13,986 bases of DNA from an uncultured Ruminococcus sp. (GCA_946414115.1 CAMKNF010000034.1:1-13986), one strand, 5' to 3'; shown: positions 7,289 to 13,635, counted from the stretch's first letter. A program made the numbers and translations. Notes: generated from the sequence alone by a model not told the origin.

Positions 7289-7322
7289 GATTTTCACCTC
7301 TATAAAATTAATTAAAATATAT

Positions 7323-7345
7323 ATTCACCAAATGATTGGATGAAT
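7323..7345 (-). promoter_or_regulatory. Intercistronic hairpin between ffh and rpsP
   Basis: On the minus strand ATTCA-t-CCAA pairs with TTGGTGAAT (nine pairs, one bulged T) around a TCAT loop, followed by a long A/T tract before the rpsP ribosome site. It could be a processing site or a weak attenuator. The stem is low in G+C and the U-tract is broken, so a strong terminator is unlikely. Confidence 0.3.
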
Positions 7346-7362
7346 GACTTGTTCTGCCGTTT

Positions 7363-8733
7363 TTATTGCATAGGCGGCATACCGCCCATAGGCATTCCGC
7401 CGAGACCGGGGAGCATTTTTCTCTTTTTCTTCTTGCCGTTTTTGCCCTTTGACTTAATCTGCTTCATCATCTTCTGCATCTGCTCAAGCTGTTTGATAAG
7501 GCGGTTGACTTCTTCAACCGATCTGCCCGAGCCTGCCGCAATTCTGCGCTTTCTTGACGGATTAAGAACGGAAGGATTTGTTCTTTCTTCCTCTGTCATT
7601 GAGAGGATAATAGCCTGAACCCAGTCAATCTGTCTGTCGTCAATGTCAACGTCCTCAAGCTGTTTGCCGAGTCCGGGGATTTTTGCAAGAATACCCTTAA
7701 TCGGTCCCATTTTCTTGACCTGCTCAAACTGCTCGTTTAAGTCGTTGAAGTCGAACTTGTTGGACATCATTTTCTGCGCCATCTGCTCGGCTTTTTTCTG
7801 GTCAATCTTGCTCTGTGCGTCCTCAATAAGGGTGAGCACGTCGCCCATTCCGAGAATACGGCTTGCCATACGGTCGGGGTGGAAAACCTCAATATCCTCA
7901 AGCTTTTCGCCCGTGCCTGCAAACTTAATCGGCTTGCCTGTAACTGCCTTTACAGAAAGAGCCGCACCGCCTCTTGTGTCGCCGTCAAGCTTTGTGAGAA
8001 TTACGCCTGAAATTTCGAGCAGCTCGTTAAAGCTCTTTGCAACGTTTACAGCGTCCTGACCTGTCATAGAGTCGATTACAAGCAGAATTTCGTCTGGGTT
8101 AACCTCAGCCTTGACCTCTTTAAGCTCGTTCATAAGCGCTTCGTCAATGTGAAGTCGTCCTGCGGTGTCGAGGATTACAACGTCGTTGCCGTAGTCCTTT
8201 GCCTGTCTGATTGCGGCTTTTGCAATCTTGACGGGATTTTCTGTTCCCATTTCAAATACGGGAACGCCTGCCTTTGATCCGACAACCTTTAACTGGTCAA
8301 TAGCGGCGGGACGGTAAATGTCGCAGGCAACAAGCAGCGGTCTGCGGTTCTGTGCCTTAAGCATTTTTGCAAGTTTAGCCGCATGCGTTGTTTTACCCGA
8401 GCCCTGCAAGCCGCAGAGCATAATTACTGTCGGGGGCTTTGATGCAAATTCAATTCTTGCACCCTCGCCGCCCATCAGGCTCGTAAGCTCCTCGTCAACT
8501 ATTTTAATTACCATCTGCGCAGGGGTAAGACTTTCCATAACGTCCTGACCTACCGCACGCTCGGTAACCTTGTTTGTGAAATCCTTGGCAACCTTGTAGT
8601 TTACGTCGGCTTCAAGCAGTGCGAGCCTTACCTCTCGCATAGCCTCCTTAACGTCACTCTCGGAAAGCTTGCCCTTGTTTCTCAATTTTTTGAATGCGTT
8701 GCTTAACTTGTCTGCAAGTCCTTCAAATGCCAT
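7363..8733 (-). CDS. ffh: Signal recognition particle protein Ffh (SRP54)
   Basis: This is the GTPase core of the bacterial SRP. It binds signal sequences and 4.5S/6S RNA and hands ribosome-nascent-chain complexes to FtsY at the membrane. The 456-residue protein shows the N domain (about 1-90) and the G domain with G1 GLQGSGKT (108-115), the insertion-box region, DTAGRL (187-192) and TKLDGD (245-250). The Met-rich M domain follows (about 300-456), with the RNA-binding segment SRKRRIAAGSGRSVEEVN and a basic, Gly/Met-rich tail ending in GGMPPMQ. Length is normal. The start is supported by GAGG seven bases upstream. It follows ylxM by 12 bp, consistent with one transcript from the promoter at 9162-9190. 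Confidence 0.98.
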   Translation of the reverse strand: MAFEGLADKLSNAFKKLRNKGKLSESDVKEAMREVRLALLEADVNYKVAKDFTNKVTERAVGQDVMESLTPAQMVIKIVDEELTSLMGGEGARIEFASKPPTVIMLCGLQGSGKTTHAAKLAKMLKAQNRRPLLVACDIYRPAAIDQLKVVGSKAGVPVFEMGTENPVKIAKAAIRQAKDYGNDVVILDTAGRLHIDEALMNELKEVKAEVNPDEILLVIDSMTGQDAVNVAKSFNELLEISGVILTKLDGDTRGGAALSVKAVTGKPIKFAGTGEKLEDIEVFHPDRMASRILGMGDVLTLIEDAQSKIDQKKAEQMAQKMMSNKFDFNDLNEQFEQVKKMGPIKGILAKIPGLGKQLEDVDIDDRQIDWVQAIILSMTEEERTNPSVLNPSRKRRIAAGSGRSVEEVNRLIKQLEQMQKMMKQIKSKGKNGKKKKRKMLPGLGGMPMGGMPPMQ

Positions 8734-8745
8734 AAAATTTCCTCA

Positions 8746-9096
8746 TTATTCTTTAAGTGCGTCCGCCGTGCTTTTAATTTTGTCGGCAAGCGCTTTGATT
8801 TTGTCGTCGTGTGAATTTTCAAAGATTTCCCGAGCAGTGGCTGAAATATCTTCAAGCCCTTTTTCAAGCTCACAGAATCTTTTGTAAAGACCGAGCTTTT
8901 TTTCAAAATCATAAAGCTGTTGTTCGCAGCGCTTGATGCTGTCACGCACACCCTGCCTTGTGATTCCTGTTTGGTCGGCAATTTCGGCAAGTGACAAATC
9001 GTCGTTGTAGTAAAGGTCAATTGCCTGTCTGCCCGACGGTTTCAGAAGCTCGCCGTAAAAGTCAAACAGCAGTGAAACCTCAATGTTCTTTTCCAT
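8746..9096 (-). CDS. ylxM: YlxM-family HTH protein, SRP-associated
   Basis: This is a small sigma-factor-like helix-turn-helix protein of 116 residues, almost always encoded directly upstream of ffh in Firmicutes. The N-terminal half has the family signature LLFDFYGELLKPSGRQAIDLYYNDDLSLAEIADQTGITRQGVRDSIKRCE, within which the HTH occupies about residues 31-55. The C-terminal half is a charged, probably coiled-coil helix. In streptococci the homologue has been linked to SRP assembly and GTPase activity; for this organism that is inference. It is the first gene of the operon, with a GGGAG ribosome site and a leader of about 60 nt that contains a palindrome (9133-9153). Confidence 0.93.
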   Translation of the reverse strand: MEKNIEVSLLFDFYGELLKPSGRQAIDLYYNDDLSLAEIADQTGITRQGVRDSIKRCEQQLYDFEKKLGLYKRFCELEKGLEDISATAREIFENSHDDKIKALADKIKSTADALKE

Positions 9097-9132
9097 TTTT
9101 CCAGCTCCCTGCCGTATAAAAACAAAATAATA

Positions 9133-9153
9133 TGTAAAGTAAATTTCTTTACA
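9133..9153. promoter_or_regulatory. 21-bp near-perfect palindrome in the leader of the ylxM-ffh operon
   Basis: The outer arms TGTAAAG and CTTTACA match perfectly over 7 bp, and the central TAAATTT adds two further symmetric pairs with one mismatched position on each side. It begins a few bases downstream of the start of transcription expected from the promoter at 9162-9190. That is a position suited to an operator or a 5' mRNA hairpin. No regulator can be named. Confidence 0.45.
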
Positions 9154-9161
9154 CCAACGAG

Positions 9162-9190
9162 ATTATAATACATACAGTCAGTTTTGTCAA
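9162..9190 (-). promoter_or_regulatory. Consensus sigma-A promoter for ylxM-ffh-rpsP-khpA
   Basis: On the minus strand both hexamers are perfect: TTGACA (9185-9190), a 17-bp spacer, TATAAT (9162-9167). This is the strongest promoter in the window, fitting for a housekeeping operon. Confidence 0.9.
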
Positions 9191-9438
9191 GAAAATTCTG
9201 AAAAATTTAATTTTTAGTTTTCATATTATATATGTATATTCACTGCGTAGAATAATTTTGAACAAAAACAAAGCTGTGTATATGATGATTATGTTGTGTA
9301 TTTTTTAATTGAATATGAAGAACTAACAATAAATATTACAAACAAGACATTTTTATGACTTGCGTTTTCGTCACATTTTACAAAATTTAAAATTTTAGTA
9401 AAAAAAACTATTTTTTGTGAGTTTTTCTTTTAAATTTG
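9191..9438. other. A+T-rich divergent intergenic region between the ffh operon and phoH
   Basis: About 250 bp of very A+T-rich sequence separates the two divergent promoters (gene-free span 9097-9511). It contains short A/T symmetries such as AAATTTAAAATTTTA near 9384 but no credible open reading frame, tRNA or G+C-rich hairpin. It could act as UP-element-like promoter context. I see no defined function. Confidence 0.5.
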
Positions 9439-9447
9439 TGGTATAAT
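9439..9447 (+). promoter_or_regulatory. Extended -10 promoter for phoH and the downstream operon
   Basis: TGGTATAAT gives a perfect TATAAT (9442-9447) with an upstream TG. No good -35 sits at 16-18 bp; TTGTGA (9415-9420) is 21 bp away. An AGGAG ribosome site follows at 9471-9475. Confidence 0.65.
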
Positions 9448-9511
9448 TGTTTTGTTAAATTTGTAGAAACAGGAGTTTTGCCTTACGGAACAAATTCTGA
9501 ATATTGATAGA

Positions 9512-10441
9512 ATGGAAAGCGCAGTTGCCCTTTTTGGCAGTTTTGACGAGAATATCAAACTTATCGAAAAGGAATTCGGCGTTCGTATAACCTGCCGTGA
9601 CAGCGAGCTTAAAATTGACGGCGAGGCTGAAAGCGTTTCAAAAGCAGGCAGAGTGATTGAGAGCCTTCTGCGGCTGATAAACCGAGGTGAATCGCTTTCG
9701 GAGCAGAACATTCGCTACTGCATTTCGCTTGTAAACGAGGACAGCGAGGAAAAAATCGAACAGCTTGCAGGCGACTGCATCTGCATAACCTCAAAGGGCA
9801 AGCCGATTAAGCCGAAAACAATCGGTCAGAAACGTTACTGCAATATGATAGCCGACAACACAATCACAATCGGCGTAGGACCTGCCGGAACAGGTAAGAC
9901 TTACCTTGCAGTTGCAATGGCGGTTACTGCGTTTCGCAGTAAGCAGATTAACCGTATAATTTTAACACGTCCTGCCGTTGAAGCAGGCGAAAAGCTCGGC
10001 TTTCTTCCCGGTGATTTGCAAAGCAAGGTTGACCCGTATCTTCGCCCGTTGTACGATGCGCTTTTTGATATGCTCGGAGCAGAAACGTATCAGAAATACG
10101 TTGAGCGTGGCAATATTGAGGTTGCTCCGCTTGCATATATGCGAGGCAGAACGCTTGATGACAGCTTTATTATCCTTGACGAAGCACAGAACACTACAAG
10201 TGAGCAGATGAAGATGTTTCTAACACGTCTTGGCTTTAACTCTAAAATGGTAATCACGGGCGATATTACGCAGATTGACCTGCCGAGAGGAGCCAAAAGC
10301 GGACTTAAGGACTGCATTAAAATCCTGAAAAATATTGAGGGAATAGGAAGCTGTACCTTTGACGAGCGTGACGTTGTGCGCCACAGACTTGTTCAGGATA
10401 TTATCAAGGCTTACGCAAAATACGAAAACACAAGAACATAA
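9512..10441 (+). CDS. phoH: PhoH-family ATPase
   Basis: This is a cytoplasmic P-loop ATPase of the PhoH/RhaA-like group, encoded next to ybeY in most Firmicutes and thought to take part in RNA metabolism. An N-terminal domain (about 1-90) precedes the ATPase core with Walker A GPAGTGKT (123-130), LTRPAVEAGEKLGFLPGD, Walker B IILDEAQNTT and VITGDITQIDLPRG. The first ATG gives 309 residues but leaves only four residues before the conserved ALFGSFDENIKLIE block, and has no ribosome site close upstream. The open frame continues upstream (LTEQILNIDR) to codon CTT at 9482, exactly where the AGGAG at 9471-9475 would place a start and where family length (about 320) would be reached. The true start is therefore uncertain. 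First gene of the operon. Confidence 0.93.
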   Translation: MESAVALFGSFDENIKLIEKEFGVRITCRDSELKIDGEAESVSKAGRVIESLLRLINRGESLSEQNIRYCISLVNEDSEEKIEQLAGDCICITSKGKPIKPKTIGQKRYCNMIADNTITIGVGPAGTGKTYLAVAMAVTAFRSKQINRIILTRPAVEAGEKLGFLPGDLQSKVDPYLRPLYDALFDMLGAETYQKYVERGNIEVAPLAYMRGRTLDDSFIILDEAQNTTSEQMKMFLTRLGFNSKMVITGDITQIDLPRGAKSGLKDCIKILKNIEGIGSCTFDERDVVRHRLVQDIIKAYAKYENTRT

Positions 10442-10496
10442 CACAATCGGGTATCGGGTTATGTTTGAATGAATATGTTGAAAGGAATGATTAATA

Positions 10497-11009
10497 ATGG
10501 CAGACAACAAAATCAGAGTAGTGATAACGAACAAACAGAAGACAGTGAAAATTCCTACGGGAATCAGAATGCTTGTGCGTCGTTGCTGTAATGCAGTGCT
10601 TCAGCTTGAAAAGTTTGAAGGTCCTGCTGAAATCAGCGTTACCTTTACCGACAACAAGGGCATAAGGGAGCTTAACAAGCAGTACCGCAACAAGGACATT
10701 GAAACAGACGTGCTTTCATTCCCGATGGGAGAAAACGGCGTTTATGATACCGATATGGAAACAGGCGCAAAGATTCTCGGCGACGTTGTAATTTCAATGG
10801 AAAAAGCAAGAGATCAGGCTGAACTTTTCGGTCATTCGCTCCAGAGAGAGGTCGGCTATCTCACAGCCCACAGCGTTCTGCACCTTCTCGGCTATGACCA
10901 TATGGAGAACCTTGAAAAGGTAAGAATGAGAGAAAAGGAAGAGCTTATTATGGAACAGCTCGGACTTCCCGCATCATCAAGCTACATAGTTGATGACGCC
11001 TTGATTTGA
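10497..11009 (+). CDS. ybeY: Endoribonuclease YbeY (rRNA maturation factor)
   Basis: This is a metal-dependent single-strand endoribonuclease involved in 16S rRNA 3'-end maturation and ribosome quality control. The 170-residue protein has the diagnostic zinc motif HSVLHLLGYDH (His125, His129, His135), preceded by the conserved NKQYRNKDIETDVLSFPM and LGDVVIS. Length is normal, perhaps with a slightly extended C-terminus. It lies 55 bp after phoH with an AAAGGA site, the standard pairing in Firmicutes. The following dgkA start is one base after its stop, which points to translational coupling. All catalytic residues are present. Confidence 0.97.
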   Translation: MADNKIRVVITNKQKTVKIPTGIRMLVRRCCNAVLQLEKFEGPAEISVTFTDNKGIRELNKQYRNKDIETDVLSFPMGENGVYDTDMETGAKILGDVVISMEKARDQAELFGHSLQREVGYLTAHSVLHLLGYDHMENLEKVRMREKEELIMEQLGLPASSSYIVDDALI

Positions 11010-11010
11010 T

Positions 11011-11499
11011 ATGAAAAAGCAGATTTTAAGCTTTAAATGTGCCTTTCGGGGCATATGGTACACGGTTAAAAGCGAGAGCCATATGAGATTTCATATGGTG
11101 GCAGGCTTTTACGTCCTGATGTTTTCGCTTTTCTACAATTTTTCGGCGGCGCAGATGGCTTTGCTGATTATTCTGATAGCCCTTATTATGTTCGCCGAAA
11201 TTGTAAACACCTGTATTGAGGAGCTTTGCAATCTGATTGCTGACAGATACGAACCGCTTATACGAATTGCCAAGGATACTGCGGCAGGGGCGGTACTTGT
11301 TCTGTCAATTGCGGCGGCAATCACAGCCGTAATATTCTTCCTTGATTTTGACGTGTTGTACGGGATTTTTCTGTTCTTTTGCGCTAATCCCGTTTTACTT
11401 GTCCTGCTTGTAATTTCAGCCGTTTTTTCGGTTGTCTTTATAGTTCTCGGTCCTGTCGGAATTAAGGAAAAGCTTTTACGCTTAAAAATAAAAATGTAA
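11011..11499 (+). CDS. dgkA: DgkA-family lipid kinase (probable undecaprenol kinase) with C-terminal extension
   Basis: This is an integral membrane lipid kinase. Gram-positive members phosphorylate undecaprenol (or diacylglycerol) to recycle the carrier for wall synthesis. The core (about 1-110) has the short amphipathic N-terminus FKCAFRGIWYTVKSE, an active-site Glu in ESHMRFH (E22), the metal/substrate motif EIVNTCIEELCNLI (E63, N66, E70) and RIAKDTAAGAVL (K88-D89), with three membrane segments. The protein is 162 residues, against about 120-135 usually. The extra C-terminal part (about 113-150) is hydrophobic and adds one or two membrane segments, ending in a basic tail. It starts 1 bp after the ybeY stop without a convincing site of its own, so coupling is likely. 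Confidence 0.9.
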   Translation: MKKQILSFKCAFRGIWYTVKSESHMRFHMVAGFYVLMFSLFYNFSAAQMALLIILIALIMFAEIVNTCIEELCNLIADRYEPLIRIAKDTAAGAVLVLSIAAAITAVIFFLDFDVLYGIFLFFCANPVLLVLLVISAVFSVVFIVLGPVGIKEKLLRLKIKM

Positions 11500-11505
11500 T
11501 TAAAA

Positions 11506-11539
11506 GGGGCATACTGTATCCGGTTTGCCCCAAATTTTT
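11506..11539 (+). terminator. Weak terminator/attenuator between dgkA and era
   Basis: GGGGCA (11506-11511) pairs with TGCCCC (11526-11531), with a further AC/GT pair inside a loop of about 14 nt, followed by AAATTTTT. The T-run is displaced by three A residues and the loop is large. It is more likely a partial attenuator than an operon end. Confidence 0.4.
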
Positions 11540-11555
11540 GTATAAGAGGTAATTG

Positions 11556-12464
11556 ATGAATACTAATGATAAATCAGCTTTTGTTGCAATAGTCGGCAGA
11601 CCGAACGTAGGCAAAAGCTCAATACTCAACAGACTTCTCGGTCAGAAAATCGCAATAGTTTCAAGCAAGCCGCAGACCACACGTAACAGAATTACAGGTG
11701 TACTCACCGACGGAGAATATCAGCTTGTTTTCTTCGATACCCCCGGTATGCATAAGCCGAAAAACTCACTCGGCAAGTATATGGTGCGCTCCGTTAATGA
11801 ATCAGTCGGCGGCGTTGACTGCTGTATGCTCGTTGTCGAGGCAGGCAAGGAGCCGACAAATACCGAGCTTGCGCTCATTGAGAAATTCAAGTCGCTTGAA
11901 ATGCCTGCAATCCTTGCAATCAACAAAATTGATATGCTCAAGGAAAAGGACGCATTGATGAAGCAGATTCTTGACTACACAAAGCTTTACAATTTTGAGG
12001 CAGTCGTACCTGTCAGCGCACAGGACGGAAGCGGAATGGACGAGCTTTTAGACGAGCTTAAAAAGCAGTCGGTTGATGGCGGACATTACTTTGATGACGA
12101 CACGCTCACAGACCAGCCCGAAAGAGTAATTGTAGCCGAAATTATCCGTGAAAAGATTTTAAGGCTCTGCGACAAGGAAATCCCTCACGGCACAGCCGTT
12201 GTAATCGAAAAGATGAAAACAAGGGACAACGGAATTTTAGATATTGACGCTACGATTTTCTGCGAACGTGACACGCACAAGAGAATCATAATCGGAAAGA
12301 ACGGCACAATCCTCAAGAAAATCAGCACATTTGCCCGTCAGGACATAGAAAACTTTTTTGACTGCAAGGTGTTTTTGCAGACATGGGTTAAGGTCAAAGA
12401 GGACTGGCGCAACCGTGCGCAGATTTTGCAGAATTTCGGTTTTGACGAAAAGAATTTTGATTGA
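11556..12464 (+). CDS. era: GTPase Era
   Basis: This is an essential-type Ras-like GTPase that binds the 3' end of 16S rRNA and chaperones 30S assembly. The 302-residue product has G1 GRPNVGKS (14-21), G2 region QTTRNRITG, G3 DTPG (61-64) followed by the Era-typical MHKPKNSLGKYM, G4 NKID (123-126) and SAQDGSGMDELLDEL. A C-terminal KH domain carries IIIGKNGTILKKI and ends in VKEDWRNRAQILQNFGF. I prefer the ATG at 11556 over an in-frame TTG one codon upstream, because AAGAGGT (11544-11550) gives it better spacing. Normal length and motifs. In Bacillus-type order era is followed by yqzL and recO; here a transposase and a HIT gene intervene. Confidence 0.97.
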   Translation: MNTNDKSAFVAIVGRPNVGKSSILNRLLGQKIAIVSSKPQTTRNRITGVLTDGEYQLVFFDTPGMHKPKNSLGKYMVRSVNESVGGVDCCMLVVEAGKEPTNTELALIEKFKSLEMPAILAINKIDMLKEKDALMKQILDYTKLYNFEAVVPVSAQDGSGMDELLDELKKQSVDGGHYFDDDTLTDQPERVIVAEIIREKILRLCDKEIPHGTAVVIEKMKTRDNGILDIDATIFCERDTHKRIIIGKNGTILKKISTFARQDIENFFDCKVFLQTWVKVKEDWRNRAQILQNFGFDEKNFD

Positions 12465-12467
12465 TGA

Positions 12468-12557
12468 TATGGTAATATTTTTAAATACACTCCGACGGGA
12501 AAAGAAGAAGTCATAAAAGACGGAATGACAATTGCTTATTACAGCAAGCGAGTTTAG
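12468..12557 (+). other. Short open remnant downstream of era, origin unknown
   Basis: After the tandem TGA stops of era (12462-12467), the same frame stays open for 29 codons to TAG and reads YGNIFKYTPTGKEEVIKDGM followed by TIAYYSKRV. The composition looks protein-like rather than random, but it has no start codon in a usable position and no ribosome site. It may be a C-terminal gene scrap or a past read-through extension. I do not recognise it. Confidence 0.25.
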
Positions 12558-12560
12558 AAT
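12532..12560 (+). promoter_or_regulatory. Possible weak promoter upstream of the RAYT gene
   Basis: TTGCTT (12532-12537), a 17-bp spacer and TAGAAT (12555-12560) give three and five matches to the sigma-A hexamers. It would start a transcript about 60 nt before the transposase gene that includes the REP hairpin in its leader. Weak evidence. Confidence 0.3.
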
Positions 12561-12586
12561 TATGTAAAGTTATAGACTTCTTCCAA

Positions 12587-12612
12587 TGTAGGGAACGGTC
12601 TTGACCGTTCCG
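12587..12612 (+). repeat. REP-type palindrome with GTAG head, upstream of the transposase gene
   Basis: GTAG (12588-12591) heads a perfect dyad, GGAACGGTC / GACCGTTCC, separated by TT. This is the architecture of REP elements recognised by RAYT transposases: a 5' GTAG tetranucleotide followed by a hairpin. It ends one base before the AGGAG ribosome site of the RAYT gene. An exact inverted copy of all 26 bases lies at 12909-12934 inside that gene. Confidence 0.85.
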
Positions 12613-12628
12613 CAGGAGTTGATGAACA

Positions 12629-13108
12629 ATGGATTTACCGAGAAGAAAATCTCAGCGATTAAAATCCTTTGACTATGCAACAGAAAAATATTATTTTGTT
12701 ACTATCTGTACAATGGATAAACAGAATTTATTGGGCAAGATAATAAATCAGAATGATACCGTAAAAATGGATTATTCATTTGCAGGGAGTATTGCTTTAA
12801 AACATTTGAAAAATATTGAAAACCATTTTGATGAAATAAAAATTGACAAATATGTAATTATGCCCAACCATATACACATAATTATTGCCATTGGTTGTAA
12901 CGGAAATTCGGAACGGTCAAGACCGTTCCCTACACTTTCAACGGTGATAGGTTTGTATAAGTCGGGCGTTTCTCGTGAGGTTGGCTCAAAAATCTGGCAA
13001 AAATCCTTTCACGACCATATTATCCGCAATAAAAATGATTATCTGAAAATTTGGGAATACATAGAAAACAATCCTCTCAAATGGGATTTGGATTGTTACT
13101 ATAATTGA
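12629..13108 (+). CDS. REP-associated tyrosine transposase (RAYT, Y1_Tnp/IS200-like HUH family)
   Basis: This is a single-domain HUH nuclease of 159 residues, expected to nick and join single-stranded DNA at REP hairpins. The sequence shows the first beta strand (YYFVTICT, 21-28), the HUH metal motif PNHIHIII (His81, His83), and the C-terminal helix FHDHIIRNKNDYLKIWEYIENNPLKW with the likely catalytic Tyr138. Between them, residues 94-102 (SERSRPFPT) are encoded by an exact inverted copy of the REP element found upstream. The ORF appears intact. It has a ribosome site (AGGAG, 12614-12618) immediately after the REP. A+T content is higher than in era, suggesting acquisition. It sits between era and the HIT/yqzL/recO genes, and its stop codon overlaps the HIT gene's ribosome site. 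RAYTs are usually single-copy domesticated genes rather than selfish insertion sequences. Confidence 0.9.
   Translation: MDLPRRKSQRLKSFDYATEKYYFVTICTMDKQNLLGKIINQNDTVKMDYSFAGSIALKHLKNIENHFDEIKIDKYVIMPNHIHIIIAIGCNGNSERSRPFPTLSTVIGLYKSGVSREVGSKIWQKSFHDHIIRNKNDYLKIWEYIENNPLKWDLDCYYN
12909..12934 (-). repeat. Inverted REP copy inside the RAYT coding sequence
   Basis: These 26 bases are the exact reverse complement of 12587-12612, including the GTAG head (here on the minus strand) and the 9-bp dyad. They span from the second base of codon 94 to the end of codon 102 and keep the frame open. They are perfectly complementary to the 5' leader copy about 300 nt upstream. Confidence 0.9.
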
Positions 13109-13117
13109 GGTGAAACT

Positions 13118-13558
13118 ATGTGCTTTATCTGCGAACGAATTGAAATGATAAAAAACGGGACTAATCCGTATTTTGTCAAGGAGCTTGAAACGGGTTACGT
13201 TGTAATCGGCGACCACCAGTATTTCAAGGGCTATACGCTTTTCCTATGCAAACAGCATAAAACCGAGCTTCATTTTCTTGATGAACCGTTCAGAACAAAA
13301 TTTTTAACCGAAATGTCCGACGTTGCAAAAGCCGTTTACAACGCTTTCGGTGCAGAGAAAATGAATTACGAATGTCTCGGTAACGGAGAAACTCATCTTC
13401 ACTGGCATTTATTTCCGAGAAAGTCGGGCGATATGCCGATAAAAGGTCCTGTATGGTGGCTTCCAAAGGATGAAATGTACGACGATAAAAACCGCCCTTC
13501 AAAAGAAGAGCTTGAAGAAATGAAAGCAAAATTACTTGCAGAATTAAATAAACTGTAA
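13118..13558 (+). CDS. HIT-family nucleotide hydrolase/transferase
   Basis: This is a histidine-triad protein of 146 residues, probably a cytoplasmic hydrolase of dinucleoside polyphosphates or nucleoside phosphoramidates. The catalytic triad is clear in HLHWHLFPR (His93, His95, His97), with the supporting segments GYVVIGDHQYFKGYTLFLCKQH and NYECLGNGETHLH. Two Cys near the N-terminus (Cys2, Cys5) resemble half of the zinc site of some HIT proteins; His46-47 or Glu/His residues could complete it, which is speculative. A WWLP segment and a Lys/Glu-rich helix form the C-terminus. Its ribosome site (GAGGTG) overlaps the RAYT stop codon, with 9 bp between genes. The substrate cannot be read from sequence. 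Not part of the usual era-recO arrangement. Confidence 0.88.
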   Translation: MCFICERIEMIKNGTNPYFVKELETGYVVIGDHQYFKGYTLFLCKQHKTELHFLDEPFRTKFLTEMSDVAKAVYNAFGAEKMNYECLGNGETHLHWHLFPRKSGDMPIKGPVWWLPKDEMYDDKNRPSKEELEEMKAKLLAELNKL

Positions 13559-13605
13559 TTCAATTCTAAAAAATCCAAAATCTGCTTTATATAAATTTAC
13601 ACTAT

Positions 13606-13629
13606 CCGAAAACAATAATTTCGGAGGTG
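13606..13629 (+). promoter_or_regulatory. Hairpin abutting the ribosome site of the yqzL-like gene
   Basis: CCGAAA (13606-13611) pairs with TTTCGG (13619-13624). The last two G residues of the stem are also the first bases of the strong GGAGGTG ribosome site (13623-13629), which stands six bases before the ATG. It could partly mask translation start. The stem is only six pairs. Confidence 0.35.
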
Positions 13630-13635
13630 TTTTAA

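Noticed and set aside
7289..7297. In-frame GTG start giving rpsP three more residues
   Set aside because: The GTG lies within the GAGGTG ribosome site, and S16 proteins begin MAVKIRL at the ATG at 7288.
9191..9438. Possible small genes, riboswitch or replication-related motif in the A+T-rich divergent region
   Set aside because: Only very short reading frames without ribosome sites and simple A/T symmetries are present; no G+C-rich stems or ordered repeats were seen.
9478..9507. Nine-codon TTG-initiated leader ORF before phoH
   Set aside because: The TTG is only two bases from AGGAG, too close for normal initiation, and the peptide has no recognisable feature.
12622..12624. ATG seven bases upstream of the RAYT start, closer to AGGAG
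   Set aside because: It is out of frame with the transposase. The ATG at 12629 has acceptable ten-base spacing and gives the full conserved N-terminus.
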